This document shows positions 35,162 through 45,097 of a stretch of DNA of 61,722 nt, piece after piece. Position 1 is the stretch's first letter, and the number at the start of each line of letters is the position of its first letter. A program made the position numbers and the translations under genes. The notes under the pieces are model-generated. The model searched no databases and had not been told where the DNA came from. It worked only from the letters and a program-made list of their open reading frames with translations. Source of the DNA: Bacteriovoracaceae bacterium (GTDB taxonomy: Bacteria; Bdellovibrionota; Bacteriovoracia; Bacteriovoracales; Bacteriovoracaceae); NCBI GenBank assembly GCA_020630335.1, contig JAHDBN010000014.1, forward strand, positions 1 to 61,722. The letters run 5' to 3'.

Positions 35162-35485
35162 ATGATCAAAAGAGAGAATATAGTATACTTAATTATTGGA
35201 ATTCTAGCTCTTATTGTCTGTTGGTTTTATAACATTCAACATATGAATGAGGGTGGTGATTTATACGCATTTATATCAAATAATGTGTTAAATCCTGCAT
35301 CAGCATCAATCTTTTATGACATTTCTTTTTTGTTTTTATCAATATCCATTTGGATGTATTTTGAGAGTAAAGAGTTGAAGATTAAATATTGGTGGGGATA
35401 TGTTATTGTGAGTCTATGTATAGGTATTAGTTTTAGTTTTCCTATCTTTTTAATTCATCGAAATAGAAAGCTTAAGATTAGGTAA
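35162..35485 (+). CDS. DUF2834-family membrane protein
   Basis: A 107-residue protein with three predicted membrane helices (about 8-24, 45-65, 76-96). It matches the DUF2834 pattern: FYNIQH, then NPASASIFYD, then a WWGYVIVS segment and a GISFSFPIFLI helix. The function is unknown; members are small inner-membrane proteins. It starts 4 bases after the aspS stop without a visible Shine-Dalgarno, so it probably depends on translation of aspS. Confidence 0.78.
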   Translation: MIKRENIVYLIIGILALIVCWFYNIQHMNEGGDLYAFISNNVLNPASASIFYDISFLFLSISIWMYFESKELKIKYWWGYVIVSLCIGISFSFPIFLIHRNRKLKIR

Positions 35486-35624
35486 AAGAAGGAAAGATAT
35501 ACTAAATGCGTGCGAGAAGTGTCTAAAGAGTTAACAATAGTGTAATTTTTCAATCTATAAATACATAAAACCAAAAATCAAACTATAATTTTGTTAATCA
35601 GTATATTAAATCAAGGGAAATACA

Positions 35625-36719
35625 ATGATTAACAAAACAATTACTATCTTACTCTTAACTTTTTCATTTATTACTTTTGCTCAAACAACTATTGTAGAGC
35701 AAGGATATGTGAAAAAGATAATTAATACTAATGCCGAGCAACTTACACTTAAAATTTTTCCAAAAGGAGCAGATACATCGATGACACTCTTTTTAGATAA
35801 TTACAGAAAATTGAATGAGCAAGAAAAAGAACAAGCTAAGAGTATTATTTTTCAAGCGAAAAAGTTGGAAAAAGTTGTCTCAATTCATTTTAATATAGCT
35901 GACGAGATACTTGAGTTAAAAGGAACAAGAGCTTCTAAGTTATATAATACTTTGATTTTAGAAGATTTTTGTCAAAGTTCTTTAAAATGTAATGTACAAA
36001 GCCTTATGTACACGACAGGAAACAATTCAATTACTAAGCAATATAGAGAAGATGTTTTAGGAAAGGATCAATATCAAGTTAGCTTGTCACCAAGAAATGC
36101 AAAGTTAAGTTCTAGTTATTCGTTGGTCAAAAGAAGTTTAGAAAAAAAAGAAGAGGGCACAACTGAAAAAATTTCAGTTAAGGAAGAAGCATCGATTACT
36201 ATTGTTACCGAAGATAAGGAAACAAAAGAAGAGATTACTCGAGAAAAAATTTCAGCTAGAAAAGTTTTTTTAGGATATGGTTTAAGGGCAGGGCTTGATT
36301 CATTTAGTAGTTCTTATGATGAAAATGCAGTTTATCTTTATTTAGAAGCAGGGGGAGTTCTTTGGCAAGGTGTTGCACCGATTGTAGGTGTAGATGTAAA
36401 TATTGGAGTAAATCCTCTTAAGGCGGGATCAAAAGCTCATGGGACACTTTCGGCGAGGCCTTTGGTGGGAGTGGCTTATAGTGACATTAATACACTTTGT
36501 GCTGTAGGTGTAAGACTAAACCCTGAAGCAAACGATGAAGGAAGTGTTGATTTTCTTGAGAATAATCATATTGCAGCGATAGGTGCATTTAAACTTAAAA
36601 GTGCCAAAGGTGGATTAGTTTCAGATGATCCAGATGTTTCACTTAAAGTGGAATTAAATTATTCAATTAACGAGCAAAAGCTTTCATCATGTAGTGTTGG
36701 CTTTATCAACAAATTTTAG
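35625..36719 (+). CDS. Secreted protein of unknown function
   Basis: A 364-residue exported protein. The signal peptide ends near FITFAQ. It is followed by a mixed region (20-160), a Lys/Glu-rich linker (about 165-205), and a Gly/Val-rich C-terminal domain (210-360). That domain, with YLYLEAGGVLWQGVAPIVGVD and alternating hydrophobic strands, looks like a small beta-barrel or beta-sandwich. I do not recognise the family. A good Shine-Dalgarno (aaggga) precedes the ATG. The gene stands alone, with about 140 bp before and 170 bp after. Confidence 0.7.
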   Translation: MINKTITILLLTFSFITFAQTTIVEQGYVKKIINTNAEQLTLKIFPKGADTSMTLFLDNYRKLNEQEKEQAKSIIFQAKKLEKVVSIHFNIADEILELKGTRASKLYNTLILEDFCQSSLKCNVQSLMYTTGNNSITKQYREDVLGKDQYQVSLSPRNAKLSSSYSLVKRSLEKKEEGTTEKISVKEEASITIVTEDKETKEEITREKISARKVFLGYGLRAGLDSFSSSYDENAVYLYLEAGGVLWQGVAPIVGVDVNIGVNPLKAGSKAHGTLSARPLVGVAYSDINTLCAVGVRLNPEANDEGSVDFLENNHIAAIGAFKLKSAKGGLVSDDPDVSLKVELNYSINEQKLSSCSVGFINKF

Positions 36720-36813
36720 TTTTAAAAATAATCTTTAACTGATGCCTTAGGTTGAATTATTTCTCAAGGAATTAACCTACCAAATCAGTGCAACTCTTTT
36801 AAACATTTGTGCT

Positions 36814-36828
36814 TTAAACTGAGTTTAA
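36814..36828. promoter_or_regulatory. Inverted repeat upstream of fadBA, possible operator
   Basis: A perfect 6-3-6 dyad, ttaaac-tga-gtttaa, lies 65 bases before the fadB start codon, in the 173-bp gap. Fatty-acid-degradation operons are usually repressed by a FadR/TetR-type regulator, so an operator is expected here. The match is to symmetry only, not to a known consensus. Confidence 0.3.
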
Positions 36829-36892
36829 CTCTCTTAACGATATCTTTAATTTCCTATAGAATTTATCCATCTTATTTAATTGAGGAGAACCT

Positions 36893-39046
36893 ATGAATTA
36901 TGATGGTGATATTTGGAGCGTAAATCTTGAAAGTGATGGGATTTGTGAACTTAAAATAGATACAAAAAATAGCGGTGCCAATGTTATGAATGCTGCTGCA
37001 ATTAAAGATTTAAAATCAGCAATAGAGTGCATTGAATCTTTATCAGGCGTTAAGGGACTTGTGTTAACAAGTGGTAAGGATCATTTTATCTTTGGTGCAG
37101 ATATCACTGAATTCATAGGACATTTTCAAAAATCAAAAGATGAACTTCAAGATTGGCTTTGGAGTATAAATGCTCAGTTTAATAAAATAGAAGACTTTCC
37201 TTTTCCTACAATAGCTGCCATTAATGGTTTTGCTCTTGGGGGAGGTTTAGAAGTTTGTTTACTTGCCGATATGAGAATAGCGAGTGAGAAGGCAAAGATA
37301 GGTGTTCCCGAATCTAAGCTTGGATTAATTCCTGGTTGGGGAGGAACAGTAAGACTTGCTCGGTTAGCAGGAGCTGACACTGCAATGGAATGGGTAGCAA
37401 CTGGTAAGCAGTGGAAAATGAATGATGCTTTCAAAGCAGGAATTGTTGATGCCGTAGTTACAGAAAAGGTAGACATGAATGCTGCTGCAAAAACAATGCT
37501 TAAAAGAATGATTAATGAAGAATTAGACTGGCAAGCAAAAAGAAAACTTAAAACAAGTCCTTTAAAATTTAATAAAACTGAAGCAGGAATGAGTTTTAAA
37601 GGTGGAGAAGCTTTTATTGCTGGGCAAGCGGGGCCTCATTATCCGGCACCAGTTAATGGAGTTAAATCTATCGCTGAAGGAGCTTATCTGACTCGTGATG
37701 AAGCGCTTAAGGTTGAAGCTAAGTATTTTGCAGATAGTGCCAAAACGAATACAGCATCTTCTTTAGTAAGGGTGTTTCTTGGAGATCAATTCTTAAAAAG
37801 AAAATCTAAGAAAATAAGTAAGTCATCAGAGCCTGTTCGAATGAGTGCTGTTTTGGGTGCTGGAATTATGGGTGGAGGTATTGCTTATCAAAGTGCGAGT
37901 ACGGGAACCCCGATTCTTATGAAAGATATTAATCAGAAAGGACTTCATGCAGGAATGAATGAAGCATCAAAGTTATTAGCAAAACTTCATAAGAGAGGTC
38001 GGATTGATTCGATGAAAATGAATATGGTTATGGGATCAATTATGCCGACATTATCTTATGGAGATTTTGGGCAAGCTGAGTTTATCACTGAAGCAGTCGT
38101 AGAAAATTTAAAAGTAAAAAGAAGTGTACTCGCTGAGGTAGAAGAAAACGTTAACGGAGCAGTGATAGCATCGAATACTTCTACTATTCCAATCAATGAT
38201 ATGGCGGATGCTTTAAAGGATCCTTCAAAGTTTTGTGGACTTCATTTTTTTAATCCTGTTCATAAGATGCCTTTAGTTGAAGTGATTAGAGGGAATAAGA
38301 CTAGTGATGAAACAATTGCAAAAGCAGTGAAATATGCTCTTCAAATGAAGAAGACACCAATAGTTGTAAATGATTGTTCAGGATTTTTGGTTAATAGAGT
38401 GCTTTTCCCTTATTTCCTAGGATTCGTAAAATTAATTGAAGACGGAGTTGATTTTAGAAGAATTGATAAAGTCATGGAGAAGTGGGGATGGCCTATGGGA
38501 CCAGCTTATCTATTAGATGTAGTAGGAGTAGATACGGCTGATCATTGTACGCATACAATTGGGAATGCGTATGGTGAGAGAATGAAATTTGATGAAATGA
38601 ATATAATTAATGAGCTTTATAAAGCTGAAAGATTTGGGCAAAAAAATGGTAAAGGGTTTTACACTTATGCTCCAGATAAGAAAGGAAGAATTAAGAAAAC
38701 ATACAATGATGATGTAGAAGAATTAATTCAAAAGTGTGTAAAGAAAAAAGTAGAAGTAAGTGATGATGATATTATTCATAGATTAATGTTTCCTATGATG
38801 TTTGAAGGAGTGAGATGTCTTGATGAAAAAATCGTTGAATCTCCAATTGAAGTTGATATGGGATTATTACTTGGACTTGGGTTTCCTCCATTCAGAGCGG
38901 GAGTTTGTAAGTTTATGGATGATGTTGGGTTAGAGAAGATTTTAAAACATGCCAAAGATCTAGAAAGTTTAGGGCCAGCTTATATAGCGCCAGAAAGATT
39001 AGTAACGATGGCCAAAGAAAATAAAAAGTTTTACGAGGGAGCATAA
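36893..39046 (+). CDS. fadB: Fatty acid oxidation multifunctional protein (enoyl-CoA hydratase / 3-hydroxyacyl-CoA dehydrogenase)
   Basis: The alpha subunit of the beta-oxidation complex. The 717-residue protein has an N-terminal crotonase domain with the oxyanion segment FGADITEF and the catalytic glutamate in [14 protein letters not shown]. After a linker, the NAD-binding [14 protein letters not shown] begins the dehydrogenase domain (about 320). That domain carries the [14 protein letters not shown] motif. A strong gaggag Shine-Dalgarno precedes the ATG. fadA follows after one base, as expected for the complex. FadB and FadJ cannot be separated from sequence alone. Confidence 0.93.
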   Translation: MNYDGDIWSVNLESDGICELKIDTKNSGANVMNAAAIKDLKSAIECIESLSGVKGLVLTSGKDHFIFGADITEFIGHFQKSKDELQDWLWSINAQFNKIEDFPFPTIAAINGFALGGGLEVCLLADMRIASEKAKIGVPESKLGLIPGWGGTVRLARLAGADTAMEWVATGKQWKMNDAFKAGIVDAVVTEKVDMNAAAKTMLKRMINEELDWQAKRKLKTSPLKFNKTEAGMSFKGGEAFIAGQAGPHYPAPVNGVKSIAEGAYLTRDEALKVEAKYFADSAKTNTASSLVRVFLGDQFLKRKSKKISKSSEPVRMSAVLGAGIMGGGIAYQSASTGTPILMKDINQKGLHAGMNEASKLLAKLHKRGRIDSMKMNMVMGSIMPTLSYGDFGQAEFITEAVVENLKVKRSVLAEVEENVNGAVIASNTSTIPINDMADALKDPSKFCGLHFFNPVHKMPLVEVIRGNKTSDETIAKAVKYALQMKKTPIVVNDCSGFLVNRVLFPYFLGFVKLIEDGVDFRRIDKVMEKWGWPMGPAYLLDVVGVDTADHCTHTIGNAYGERMKFDEMNIINELYKAERFGQKNGKGFYTYAPDKKGRIKKTYNDDVEELIQKCVKKKVEVSDDDIIHRLMFPMMFEGVRCLDEKIVESPIEVDMGLLLGLGFPPFRAGVCKFMDDVGLEKILKHAKDLESLGPAYIAPERLVTMAKENKKFYEGA

Positions 39047-39047
39047 T

Positions 39048-40208
39048 ATGAATACACCTGTAATAGTAGATGCAGTAAGAACACCTATGGCAAGAAGCAA
39101 AGGTGGTGCTTTTAGACATGTAAGAGCAGAGAGTTTAGTTGCTCAACTTATGACGGCATTACTGGAAAGAAATAAATCAATTGATCCTGGAAAAATTGAT
39201 GACATTATTATTGGTTGTGTTCAGCAAACTTTAGAACAAGCTTATAATATTGGAAGAAATGCTCAGTTATTAACTGATATTCCAGTACATGTTCCAGCTC
39301 AAACGGTGAATCGACTTTGTGGTTCATCAATGACGGCAATTCATTCAGCGGCTGCCAATATTATGGCAGGACTTGGTGATATTTATCTTTGTGGTGGAGT
39401 TGAGCATATGGGACATGTTCCAATGACTCATGGATTAGATATAAATATGGAGACAGGGCTAAGAGTGGCTAAAGGAGCAAACTCTATGGGTATTACTGCT
39501 GAGTATCTTGGCATGATTCATAAAGTGAATAGAGAAGATCAAGATAAGTTTGCTTGTGAATCACATAGAAAAGCACAAGCTGCTACTGAAGCGGGGAAAT
39601 TTAAAGATGAAATTATTCCAATAGTCGGTCATGACAAAGAAGGGATTTCTTTTAGATTAGATTATGATGAGGTGATTCGTCCTGATACAAATATGGAAGG
39701 GCTTGGGAAATTAAGGCCAGTTTTTAACCCAGCAAATGGAACAGTTACAGCTGGAAATGCTTCTGCAATTTCAGATGGAGCGAGTGCTGTGTGGGTAATG
39801 AGTGAGAAGATGGCTAATGATTTAGGACTTGAGCCTCTAGCAAGAATTGTATCGCAAGGAGCAGCTGGTTGTGATCCATCCATTATGGGTTATGGGCCTG
39901 TTCCTGCTACTGAAAGAGCACTTAAGCAAGCGAAGATGAAGTTAGCTGATATTGAATTGATTGAGCTTAATGAAGCATTTGCGGCTCAGTCATTAGCTGT
40001 TCTAAGAGGAATGGGAATAGAAGACAGAGCAGAGATTGTTAATGTTAATGGTGGAGCAATTGCTCTAGGCCATCCTTTGGGTTGTAGTGGTGCGAGGATT
40101 ACGACAACACTTATTCATGAAATGAAAAAGCGTGGGGTAAAGAAAGGGCTTTCTACAATGTGCATTGGTTATGGGCAGGGAGTTGCAACAATTTTAGAGA
40201 GATTTTGA
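39048..40208 (+). CDS. fadA: 3-ketoacyl-CoA thiolase (acetyl-CoA C-acyltransferase)
   Basis: The beta subunit, which cleaves 3-ketoacyl-CoA to acetyl-CoA and a shortened acyl-CoA. The 386-residue thiolase has the nucleophilic cysteine in NRLCGSSM (about residue 90), the histidine in [10 protein letters not shown], and the second cysteine in CIGYGQG near the C terminus. It starts one base after fadB. Its 3' end overlaps the convergent secreted-protein gene by 15 bases. Confidence 0.95.
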   Translation: MNTPVIVDAVRTPMARSKGGAFRHVRAESLVAQLMTALLERNKSIDPGKIDDIIIGCVQQTLEQAYNIGRNAQLLTDIPVHVPAQTVNRLCGSSMTAIHSAAANIMAGLGDIYLCGGVEHMGHVPMTHGLDINMETGLRVAKGANSMGITAEYLGMIHKVNREDQDKFACESHRKAQAATEAGKFKDEIIPIVGHDKEGISFRLDYDEVIRPDTNMEGLGKLRPVFNPANGTVTAGNASAISDGASAVWVMSEKMANDLGLEPLARIVSQGAAGCDPSIMGYGPVPATERALKQAKMKLADIELIELNEAFAAQSLAVLRGMGIEDRAEIVNVNGGAIALGHPLGCSGARITTTLIHEMKKRGVKKGLSTMCIGYGQGVATILERF

Positions 40209-40568
40209 TCTTTTGATTTCTAAATTTTTTGCTATTGGATGATCAAAAATTTTATTCATTTGATGTTTCTTTTCAACATATTTATTAAGTGATTCTGCTC
40301 TACTAAAACTTAATTCATTAGGGCAGATTTCAGAATTTTCATCTAGAAAACTTATTTTAGCTTTCATTTTCTCTCCAGTTCGCAATACGGAGATAGTATT
40401 AGTTTTTTTACCTTCAATAGTTGTAAGCGTTTTCTTTAAATCTAGAGTCAGAGTATTACTTTTCTTATTATAGATATAGCTTTTAATTGCAGCACAATTA
40501 TCATTTGCCTCAAGATTTATCGAGAGCAAAGTCATCAAAGATAAGTAAAAGAGTGCAAATATTTTCAT
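40194..40568 (-). CDS. Small secreted protein, unknown
   Basis: A 124-residue protein with a signal peptide ([21 protein letters not shown]), two cysteines in the mature part (about 25 and 92) that could form a disulfide, and a basic C terminus. I do not recognise it. The start is ATG 40568; the open frame reaches TTG 40577 but a textbook promoter ends just before the ATG. No Shine-Dalgarno exists, and the message is probably leaderless. It overlaps fadA at the 3' end. Confidence 0.65.
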   Translation of the reverse strand: MKIFALFYLSLMTLLSINLEANDNCAAIKSYIYNKKSNTLTLDLKKTLTTIEGKKTNTISVLRTGEKMKAKISFLDENSEICPNELSFSRAESLNKYVEKKHQMNKIFDHPIAKNLEIKRSKSL

Positions 40569-40603
40569 TGGGCGCAATATAGCAGGTTTTGACGCGGTGT
40601 CAA
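40569..40603 (-). promoter_or_regulatory. Strong leaderless promoter of the 124-residue secreted protein
   Basis: On the minus strand a perfect -35 TTGACA (40603-40598), a 16-bp spacer and TATATT (40581-40576) are followed by seven bases and the ATG at 40568. Transcription would start at the start codon. This is the clearest sigma-70-type promoter in the window. Confidence 0.7.
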
Positions 40604-40604
40604 A
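40588..40604. promoter_or_regulatory. 17-bp inverted repeat covering the -35 element, possible operator
   Basis: tttgac-gcggt-gtcaaa is a perfect 6-5-6 dyad that contains the whole TTGACA -35 box. A dimeric repressor bound there would block RNA polymerase. The regulator is unknown. Confidence 0.45.
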
Positions 40605-40662
40605 GAGGACTGTAACTTATTTATGCACTATGTAAAAAGTACCAATTATTATCAGAAATGGC

Positions 40663-41421
40663 CTATAAAGAGAGATTACAGTTGTCTAACACCATACTAG
40701 AGTTCGGATTTGAGAAGGTTAAACTAACTACACCTTCAGAGTTGATTAAAATCCCAGTTCTTTTAGAACTCTGATTCATTCCTACTTTAACTCTACTGGA
40801 GTGAAATAATTTATGACTTGAGGTGAACTTCATTTCAAGGTCTTGGTTTGGTACTAGGCTTGCTATATCTCTTACGATAGGAGGAGCTTTTTGAGTTTTA
40901 AGATTTTGAGTGAAAGAGAAGTAATCATTAAATGACTGAAGGTTTTTATAATTTTCCAGCCTTCCTTTCTTTACTCTAAAATTACATCTTAAGTTATGAA
41001 TATTTTTACTTACTATTTCACAATTGCTGTAGTTGTCTTTTTTTAAGAACTTAGATCCTAGGCCCTCAACAACTAAGGCTTGTTTTCCTTTTTTTAAAAT
41101 AATGAGTTCTGGAGTAAAATCTCTTTTTGCATGTTCAAGATCAGTAAGATTTAAGTTATCAGCCAAAATATAATCAGCAGACTCATCGTAAACATAATAC
41201 TTTCTTGCTTTAGAGAAATAAGGAGATTTAGTAATTAGATCAATAGTTCTAGTACTATCAGCATTATTTTCATTTATTCTAATCTCAATGCCATTTGAGT
41301 TACAACTTCTTGATTTAATTTTAGATGTTTTAGCTACATTTTCGATTTCTCTTAAAATATCTTCATTAAAATCTGAAGAAAAAGATAAGAAAGATAAGAT
41401 TAAAATACTAAATTTTTTCAT
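40663..41421 (-). CDS. Secreted or envelope protein, unknown
   Basis: A 252-residue protein. MKKFSILILSFLSFSS looks like a signal peptide, although no clean cleavage site follows. The mature part is basic and strand-rich with scattered cysteines. The start at ATG 41421 is preferred over the TTG at 41433; a gggg stretch lies upstream. I do not recognise the family. It lies upstream of, and in the same direction as, the 40194-40568 gene, but that gene has its own promoter. Confidence 0.6.
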   Translation of the reverse strand: MKKFSILILSFLSFSSDFNEDILREIENVAKTSKIKSRSCNSNGIEIRINENNADSTRTIDLITKSPYFSKARKYYVYDESADYILADNLNLTDLEHAKRDFTPELIILKKGKQALVVEGLGSKFLKKDNYSNCEIVSKNIHNLRCNFRVKKGRLENYKNLQSFNDYFSFTQNLKTQKAPPIVRDIASLVPNQDLEMKFTSSHKLFHSSRVKVGMNQSSKRTGILINSEGVVSLTFSNPNSSMVLDNCNLSL

Positions 41422-41506
41422 GATAAACCCCAAGTTGATCTTATTTTAAACCTAAAAGTAAAAATGCAAAATAGGGAAAATACTCCTTAGATTTTATCAG
41501 GCATTC

Positions 41507-41535
41507 TTTACAAGCATATAGTCGAATGAAATACT
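41507..41535 (+). promoter_or_regulatory. Candidate leaderless promoter of the MgtC-like gene
   Basis: TTTACA (41507-41512), a 17-bp spacer and AATACT (41530-41535) end six bases before the ATG at 41542. No Shine-Dalgarno precedes the ATG. Confidence 0.42.
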
Positions 41536-41541
41536 TAATTT

Positions 41542-42264
41542 ATGGATTTATATAATAAGCAGATAATACTGGAGTTTTTCGGGCCAGTAAGTTTTTATGT
41601 CGGGCTTGGAATAAAAGTTTTGGCTGCAATTTTTTTAGGTTTAATCATTGGCCTAGACAGAGAAAAGAAATTTAAATCAGCAGGAATCAAGACTCAGATT
41701 ATGATTTGTGTTGGCGCTACTATATATACGACTATTAGCTTATTAAATATTGATGTTTATAGAGTGGGTACTAATATTGATCCTAATAGATTAACTGCTC
41801 AAATTGTTAGTGGAATTGGTTTTTTAGGAGCTGGAGCTATTATTCAATCTAGAGGAACTGTTATTGGCTTAACAACTGCTGCTACGATTTGGGTTGTCGC
41901 TGCGATAGGAGTTGCGATTGGTTCAGGGTATGTTATTTCTGCTATATTTTTTACGATTACCATTTTGGTTATCTTAAATTTGATTGAACCAATTCTTAAG
42001 TTTATCGGAAAGGAAGAATTATTTCATGTCGATATTATGGGACATAAGAAGATGGTAAAATCAATTAAGCGTGAGGTTGAAGATATGTCTCTTGATCTTA
42101 TAGACCAAGAAGTTTTCTTAAGTGCTGGTGATGATGAGAGATGTAATTTTCATTTAGAAATCAAATCAGGCACAAAAGATATGAAAAAGTTTCTTAATTA
42201 TCTTAAAGGTTATGAGCGAGTAAAATCAGTGACTCATAAAGCAGTAAGAAAGAAAAAATCTTAA
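41542..42264 (+). CDS. MgtC/SapB-family membrane protein
   Basis: A 240-residue inner-membrane protein. It has about five N-terminal helices with the family motif GLDREKKFKSAGIKT, then SGIGFLGAGAII and the GLTTAATIWVVAAIG segment. A C-terminal soluble domain of about 85 residues resembles an ACT fold. Relatives act in low-magnesium survival and inhibit the F1Fo ATP synthase in intracellular pathogens; which role applies here is unknown. It overlaps the convergent abgT-like gene by 4 bases (ttaa holds both stops). Confidence 0.88.
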   Translation: MDLYNKQIILEFFGPVSFYVGLGIKVLAAIFLGLIIGLDREKKFKSAGIKTQIMICVGATIYTTISLLNIDVYRVGTNIDPNRLTAQIVSGIGFLGAGAIIQSRGTVIGLTTAATIWVVAAIGVAIGSGYVISAIFFTITILVILNLIEPILKFIGKEELFHVDIMGHKKMVKSIKREVEDMSLDLIDQEVFLSAGDDERCNFHLEIKSGTKDMKKFLNYLKGYERVKSVTHKAVRKKKS

Positions 42265-43832
42265 GGTACGAAAAATGTAGGCGCTCCTGGCCCAACTGGT
42301 AAACCTAAAAGAAAAACCCATAAGTAAAATAAAATACTCCAAGAGATCACAAAAAACATCGAATAGGGGAGCATGGTACTAATTAGTGTTCCAATTCCAA
42401 TTTTTTTATCAAACTTTTCAGCAAAGGTATAAATAAGTCCAAAGTAGCTCATCATTGGAGTAATAATATTAGTAGACGAGTCTCCAATTCTATAGGCAGC
42501 TTGAATAACTTCAGGAGAGTATCCAATAAGCATTAACATGGGAACAAAGATTGGAGCAGTAACGGCCCATTGAGCAGAAGCAGATCCAAGCATTAAGTTT
42601 ACAAAGCAGCACATTAAAATGAATGGAATAAAAATCAAAGGCCCAGTTAACCCCATTGATTGCATGAAACTAGCACCTGAAACTGCTGAAATCGCTCCAA
42701 GGTTGGTCCATTTAAAAAACGCAATAAATTGAGCGGCAAAGAAAACTAAAACCATATACATTCCTAGTCTCTCCATTGCATGAGTCATTCCTTGGATAAC
42801 ATCTTTATCATTTTTAATTGTGCCAACAATTTTTCCAAAAACAATTGAAGGAATAAAAAAGAATATAAAAATCCAAGTAATTATTCCTTTTAAGAAAGGA
42901 GATTTAAGAGCACTTTTAGTAACAGGATCTCTTAAAACACCACTTTCAGGAACAATGGTGATTGCGGCAATAATTCCTAGTATTATAATTGATACTAAGG
43001 CCCATTTAAGTCCTTTTTTCTCATCTTGGCTTAAAGGCTTAATAGCTTCTGTTGCATCTATATCTTCAGCTGCATTTTCATCATTAAATTTTCCAAGATT
43101 GGGTTCAACAATTTTTTCAGTAACAAGAGTACCAACTATTGAGATCATAAAAGTTGAGGCCATCATAAAATACCAGTTAATAGCTGCATGTACTGAGTAT
43201 TCAGGAGAAATTAGTCTTGCTGCTTCTTCAGTGATACCTGCTAATAAAGGATCAAGAGTCCCGATAAATAAATTCGCAGAATAACCTCCTGATACTCCTG
43301 CAAAAGCAGCGGCCATTCCTGCTATAGGGTGTCTATTTTTTGCTAAGAAAATATATCCACCTAAGGGAACTAAAACTACATATCCTAGCTCACTAGCTGT
43401 ATTAGAAATAATTCCTGCGAATACAACAGCGAATGTAATAAGTTTATCTGGAGCTTTTAAAACTAAACTTCTTATAAAAGCAGTTAAGAGGCCTGAATAC
43501 TCAGCAACTCCTACAGCAAGCATTGCAACTAAAACTGTACCTAGAGGAGCAAAACCAGTGAAATTGTTGACTAAGTTTAGGAATATCTTTCTTATTCCTT
43601 CACCATTTAATAAACCTATCGCTTTAATCATGCCGTCATCAGCTCTACCTTTCGCTCCAACTGGTCTTGGGTCTATAACTGATAGATCTATCCATTCACA
43701 AAATTGGCTTAAGATTAAAACCAAAACACAAAATATCGCAAATAGGGTGACAGGGTGAGGAAGTATATTTCCAAGTGTTTCTACTGATCTTAAAAATCGA
43801 CTTAACATTCCATTTTTTTTAGTTTTTTCCAT
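42261..43832 (-). CDS. AbgT-family transporter
   Basis: A 523-residue polytopic membrane protein with about 11-13 helices. Family landmarks include LPHPVTLFAIFCVLV, the DGMIKAIGLLNGEGIRKIF segment, SNTASELGYVVLVPLGG, and NLMLGSASAQWAVTAPIFVPM. The family includes E. coli AbgT (p-aminobenzoyl-glutamate uptake) and MtrF/YdaH-type exporters that confer sulfonamide resistance. The substrate is not certain from sequence. AAGG precedes the ATG. It is convergent with the MgtC-like gene and divergent from the lipase gene. Confidence 0.92.
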   Translation of the reverse strand: MEKTKKNGMLSRFLRSVETLGNILPHPVTLFAIFCVLVLILSQFCEWIDLSVIDPRPVGAKGRADDGMIKAIGLLNGEGIRKIFLNLVNNFTGFAPLGTVLVAMLAVGVAEYSGLLTAFIRSLVLKAPDKLITFAVVFAGIISNTASELGYVVLVPLGGYIFLAKNRHPIAGMAAAFAGVSGGYSANLFIGTLDPLLAGITEEAARLISPEYSVHAAINWYFMMASTFMISIVGTLVTEKIVEPNLGKFNDENAAEDIDATEAIKPLSQDEKKGLKWALVSIIILGIIAAITIVPESGVLRDPVTKSALKSPFLKGIITWIFIFFFIPSIVFGKIVGTIKNDKDVIQGMTHAMERLGMYMVLVFFAAQFIAFFKWTNLGAISAVSGASFMQSMGLTGPLIFIPFILMCCFVNLMLGSASAQWAVTAPIFVPMLMLIGYSPEVIQAAYRIGDSSTNIITPMMSYFGLIYTFAEKFDKKIGIGTLISTMLPYSMFFVISWSILFYLWVFLLGLPVGPGAPTFFVP

Positions 43833-43947
43833 AAATAGACCTTATCTAAAAGTTAGATCAACTCTAGCAGTAAAATTTTAATATGTTGAGGATTAGTATT
43901 TTCTATTGCTATGATTGTAAGACTTTATGTTTTAAGGAGTAAATTTT

Positions 43948-44994
43948 ATGCATCGCTTAATTTGGATATGTTTGTTATCACTTAACCTTCAAGCGAATTA
44001 CTCTATCCCTACAGATTGGATCAAGGCGAAGCACTCTCAAATTAAAATAAATGATTTCACTTATCCTCTGGTAAGGTTAAAAAACTCTGGAAGGCCAGTT
44101 TTATTAATTCATGGATTTTTAGGAAATGCTCATAATTATAAAGAAATAGGAACTTATTTATCTAGGGCAGGACTCGATGTTTGGTCTGTAACGTGGACTA
44201 AAAATCAAAAACTAGATTTAAATGAAGCCGGGATATTATTTCTCAAAACAATAATCGATAAAATACATAGAAAAACTAATAAAAAGGTAATTATTGTAGG
44301 GCACTCTTTAGGTGGAGTTATTTCTAAAATTTACTTGTCTGGAGCATATTTTAAAAAAGACTCTACTATAGGATTTAGTGAAACCAGAAAAAAAAGAATT
44401 GCAAAAAAAGTTCACTCTTTTTATTCTCTGAATTCTCCTAACGCTTTTCAATATTTTTTTAAAAACCTTGAGAGCTTTGTAAAGGCCTTTCCAAGTTTTA
44501 AATTACCATTTAGTAAAGATCTTTCAGATGTTATCAATTCAAATTTATTAAAAAAAGATCTAAGAAAAGTGAAACTCTGGCAGAAAAGCTTATGGCTTAC
44601 GAAGTCGAAGCATTTTTTGAGTTTGTTTCATAATTTTTTTCACCTAGATGTAAATAACGCAAGCTCTGTGATTGCTCATTTTTTAAGATATGATTATCAA
44701 AGAATTTCAAGAGTCATACTCAATCAAATAGAATGTTCAGTAAAATGGGATCAAATAACAGATTGTTATAAAAAGGTGAATTATTCTCGTGAGTTTCTAA
44801 ATCTAAATTCAATGATTCCAAAATATTACTTAGCTTCAAGCGAAGATATCATTGCTCCTTTTGAAAGTGTTGAGCTGGAAGCTGATGCGAACCAATCGAG
44901 GTTTATCTTGTTAAATGATTCTGGTCATGCTGATTTATTTGTAGGTAATGATGCTTTAAAAGTTAGTCGTTATATTATTAATACAATTAAGTAA
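43948..44994 (+). CDS. Secreted lipase-like alpha/beta hydrolase
   Basis: A 348-residue exported hydrolase. A signal peptide ends near LNLQA. The oxyanion loop is in LLIHGFLGN (52-60), and the nucleophile elbow GHSLGG places the serine at 120. The C-terminal Asp and His probably lie in SSEDIIAPFE and DSGHADLF. The central region is basic and lacks a recognised lid family. It resembles triacylglycerol lipases of the LipA (Bacillus/Pseudomonas) type. A strong taaggag Shine-Dalgarno precedes the ATG. Secreted lipases fit a predatory or polymer-degrading life. Confidence 0.85.
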   Translation: MHRLIWICLLSLNLQANYSIPTDWIKAKHSQIKINDFTYPLVRLKNSGRPVLLIHGFLGNAHNYKEIGTYLSRAGLDVWSVTWTKNQKLDLNEAGILFLKTIIDKIHRKTNKKVIIVGHSLGGVISKIYLSGAYFKKDSTIGFSETRKKRIAKKVHSFYSLNSPNAFQYFFKNLESFVKAFPSFKLPFSKDLSDVINSNLLKKDLRKVKLWQKSLWLTKSKHFLSLFHNFFHLDVNNASSVIAHFLRYDYQRISRVILNQIECSVKWDQITDCYKKVNYSREFLNLNSMIPKYYLASSEDIIAPFESVELEADANQSRFILLNDSGHADLFVGNDALKVSRYIINTIK

Positions 44995-45085
44995 CTATTG
45001 ATCATAGTCATGTTGCCTTAGTGTTAAAAAAATAGACATTGTTGTATTTTTTATATTATGGAGCTTTCCTGAAGCAGTTCTAGTT

Positions 45086-45091
45086 TATAAT
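45086..45091 (+). promoter_or_regulatory. Perfect -10 box six bases before the start codon
   Basis: TATAAT is followed by gcgcgc and the ATG at 45098. The expected start of transcription coincides with the start codon. There is no Shine-Dalgarno. The -35 region is weak (near gctttc), so activation or an extended discriminator may matter. Confidence 0.5.
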
Positions 45092-45097
45092 GCGCGC

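Noticed and set aside
42820-43284. 154-codon open frame on the plus strand inside the AbgT-family gene
   Set aside because: It is antisense to a well-supported transporter and has no family features or ribosome-binding site; it is a shadow of AT-rich codon use.
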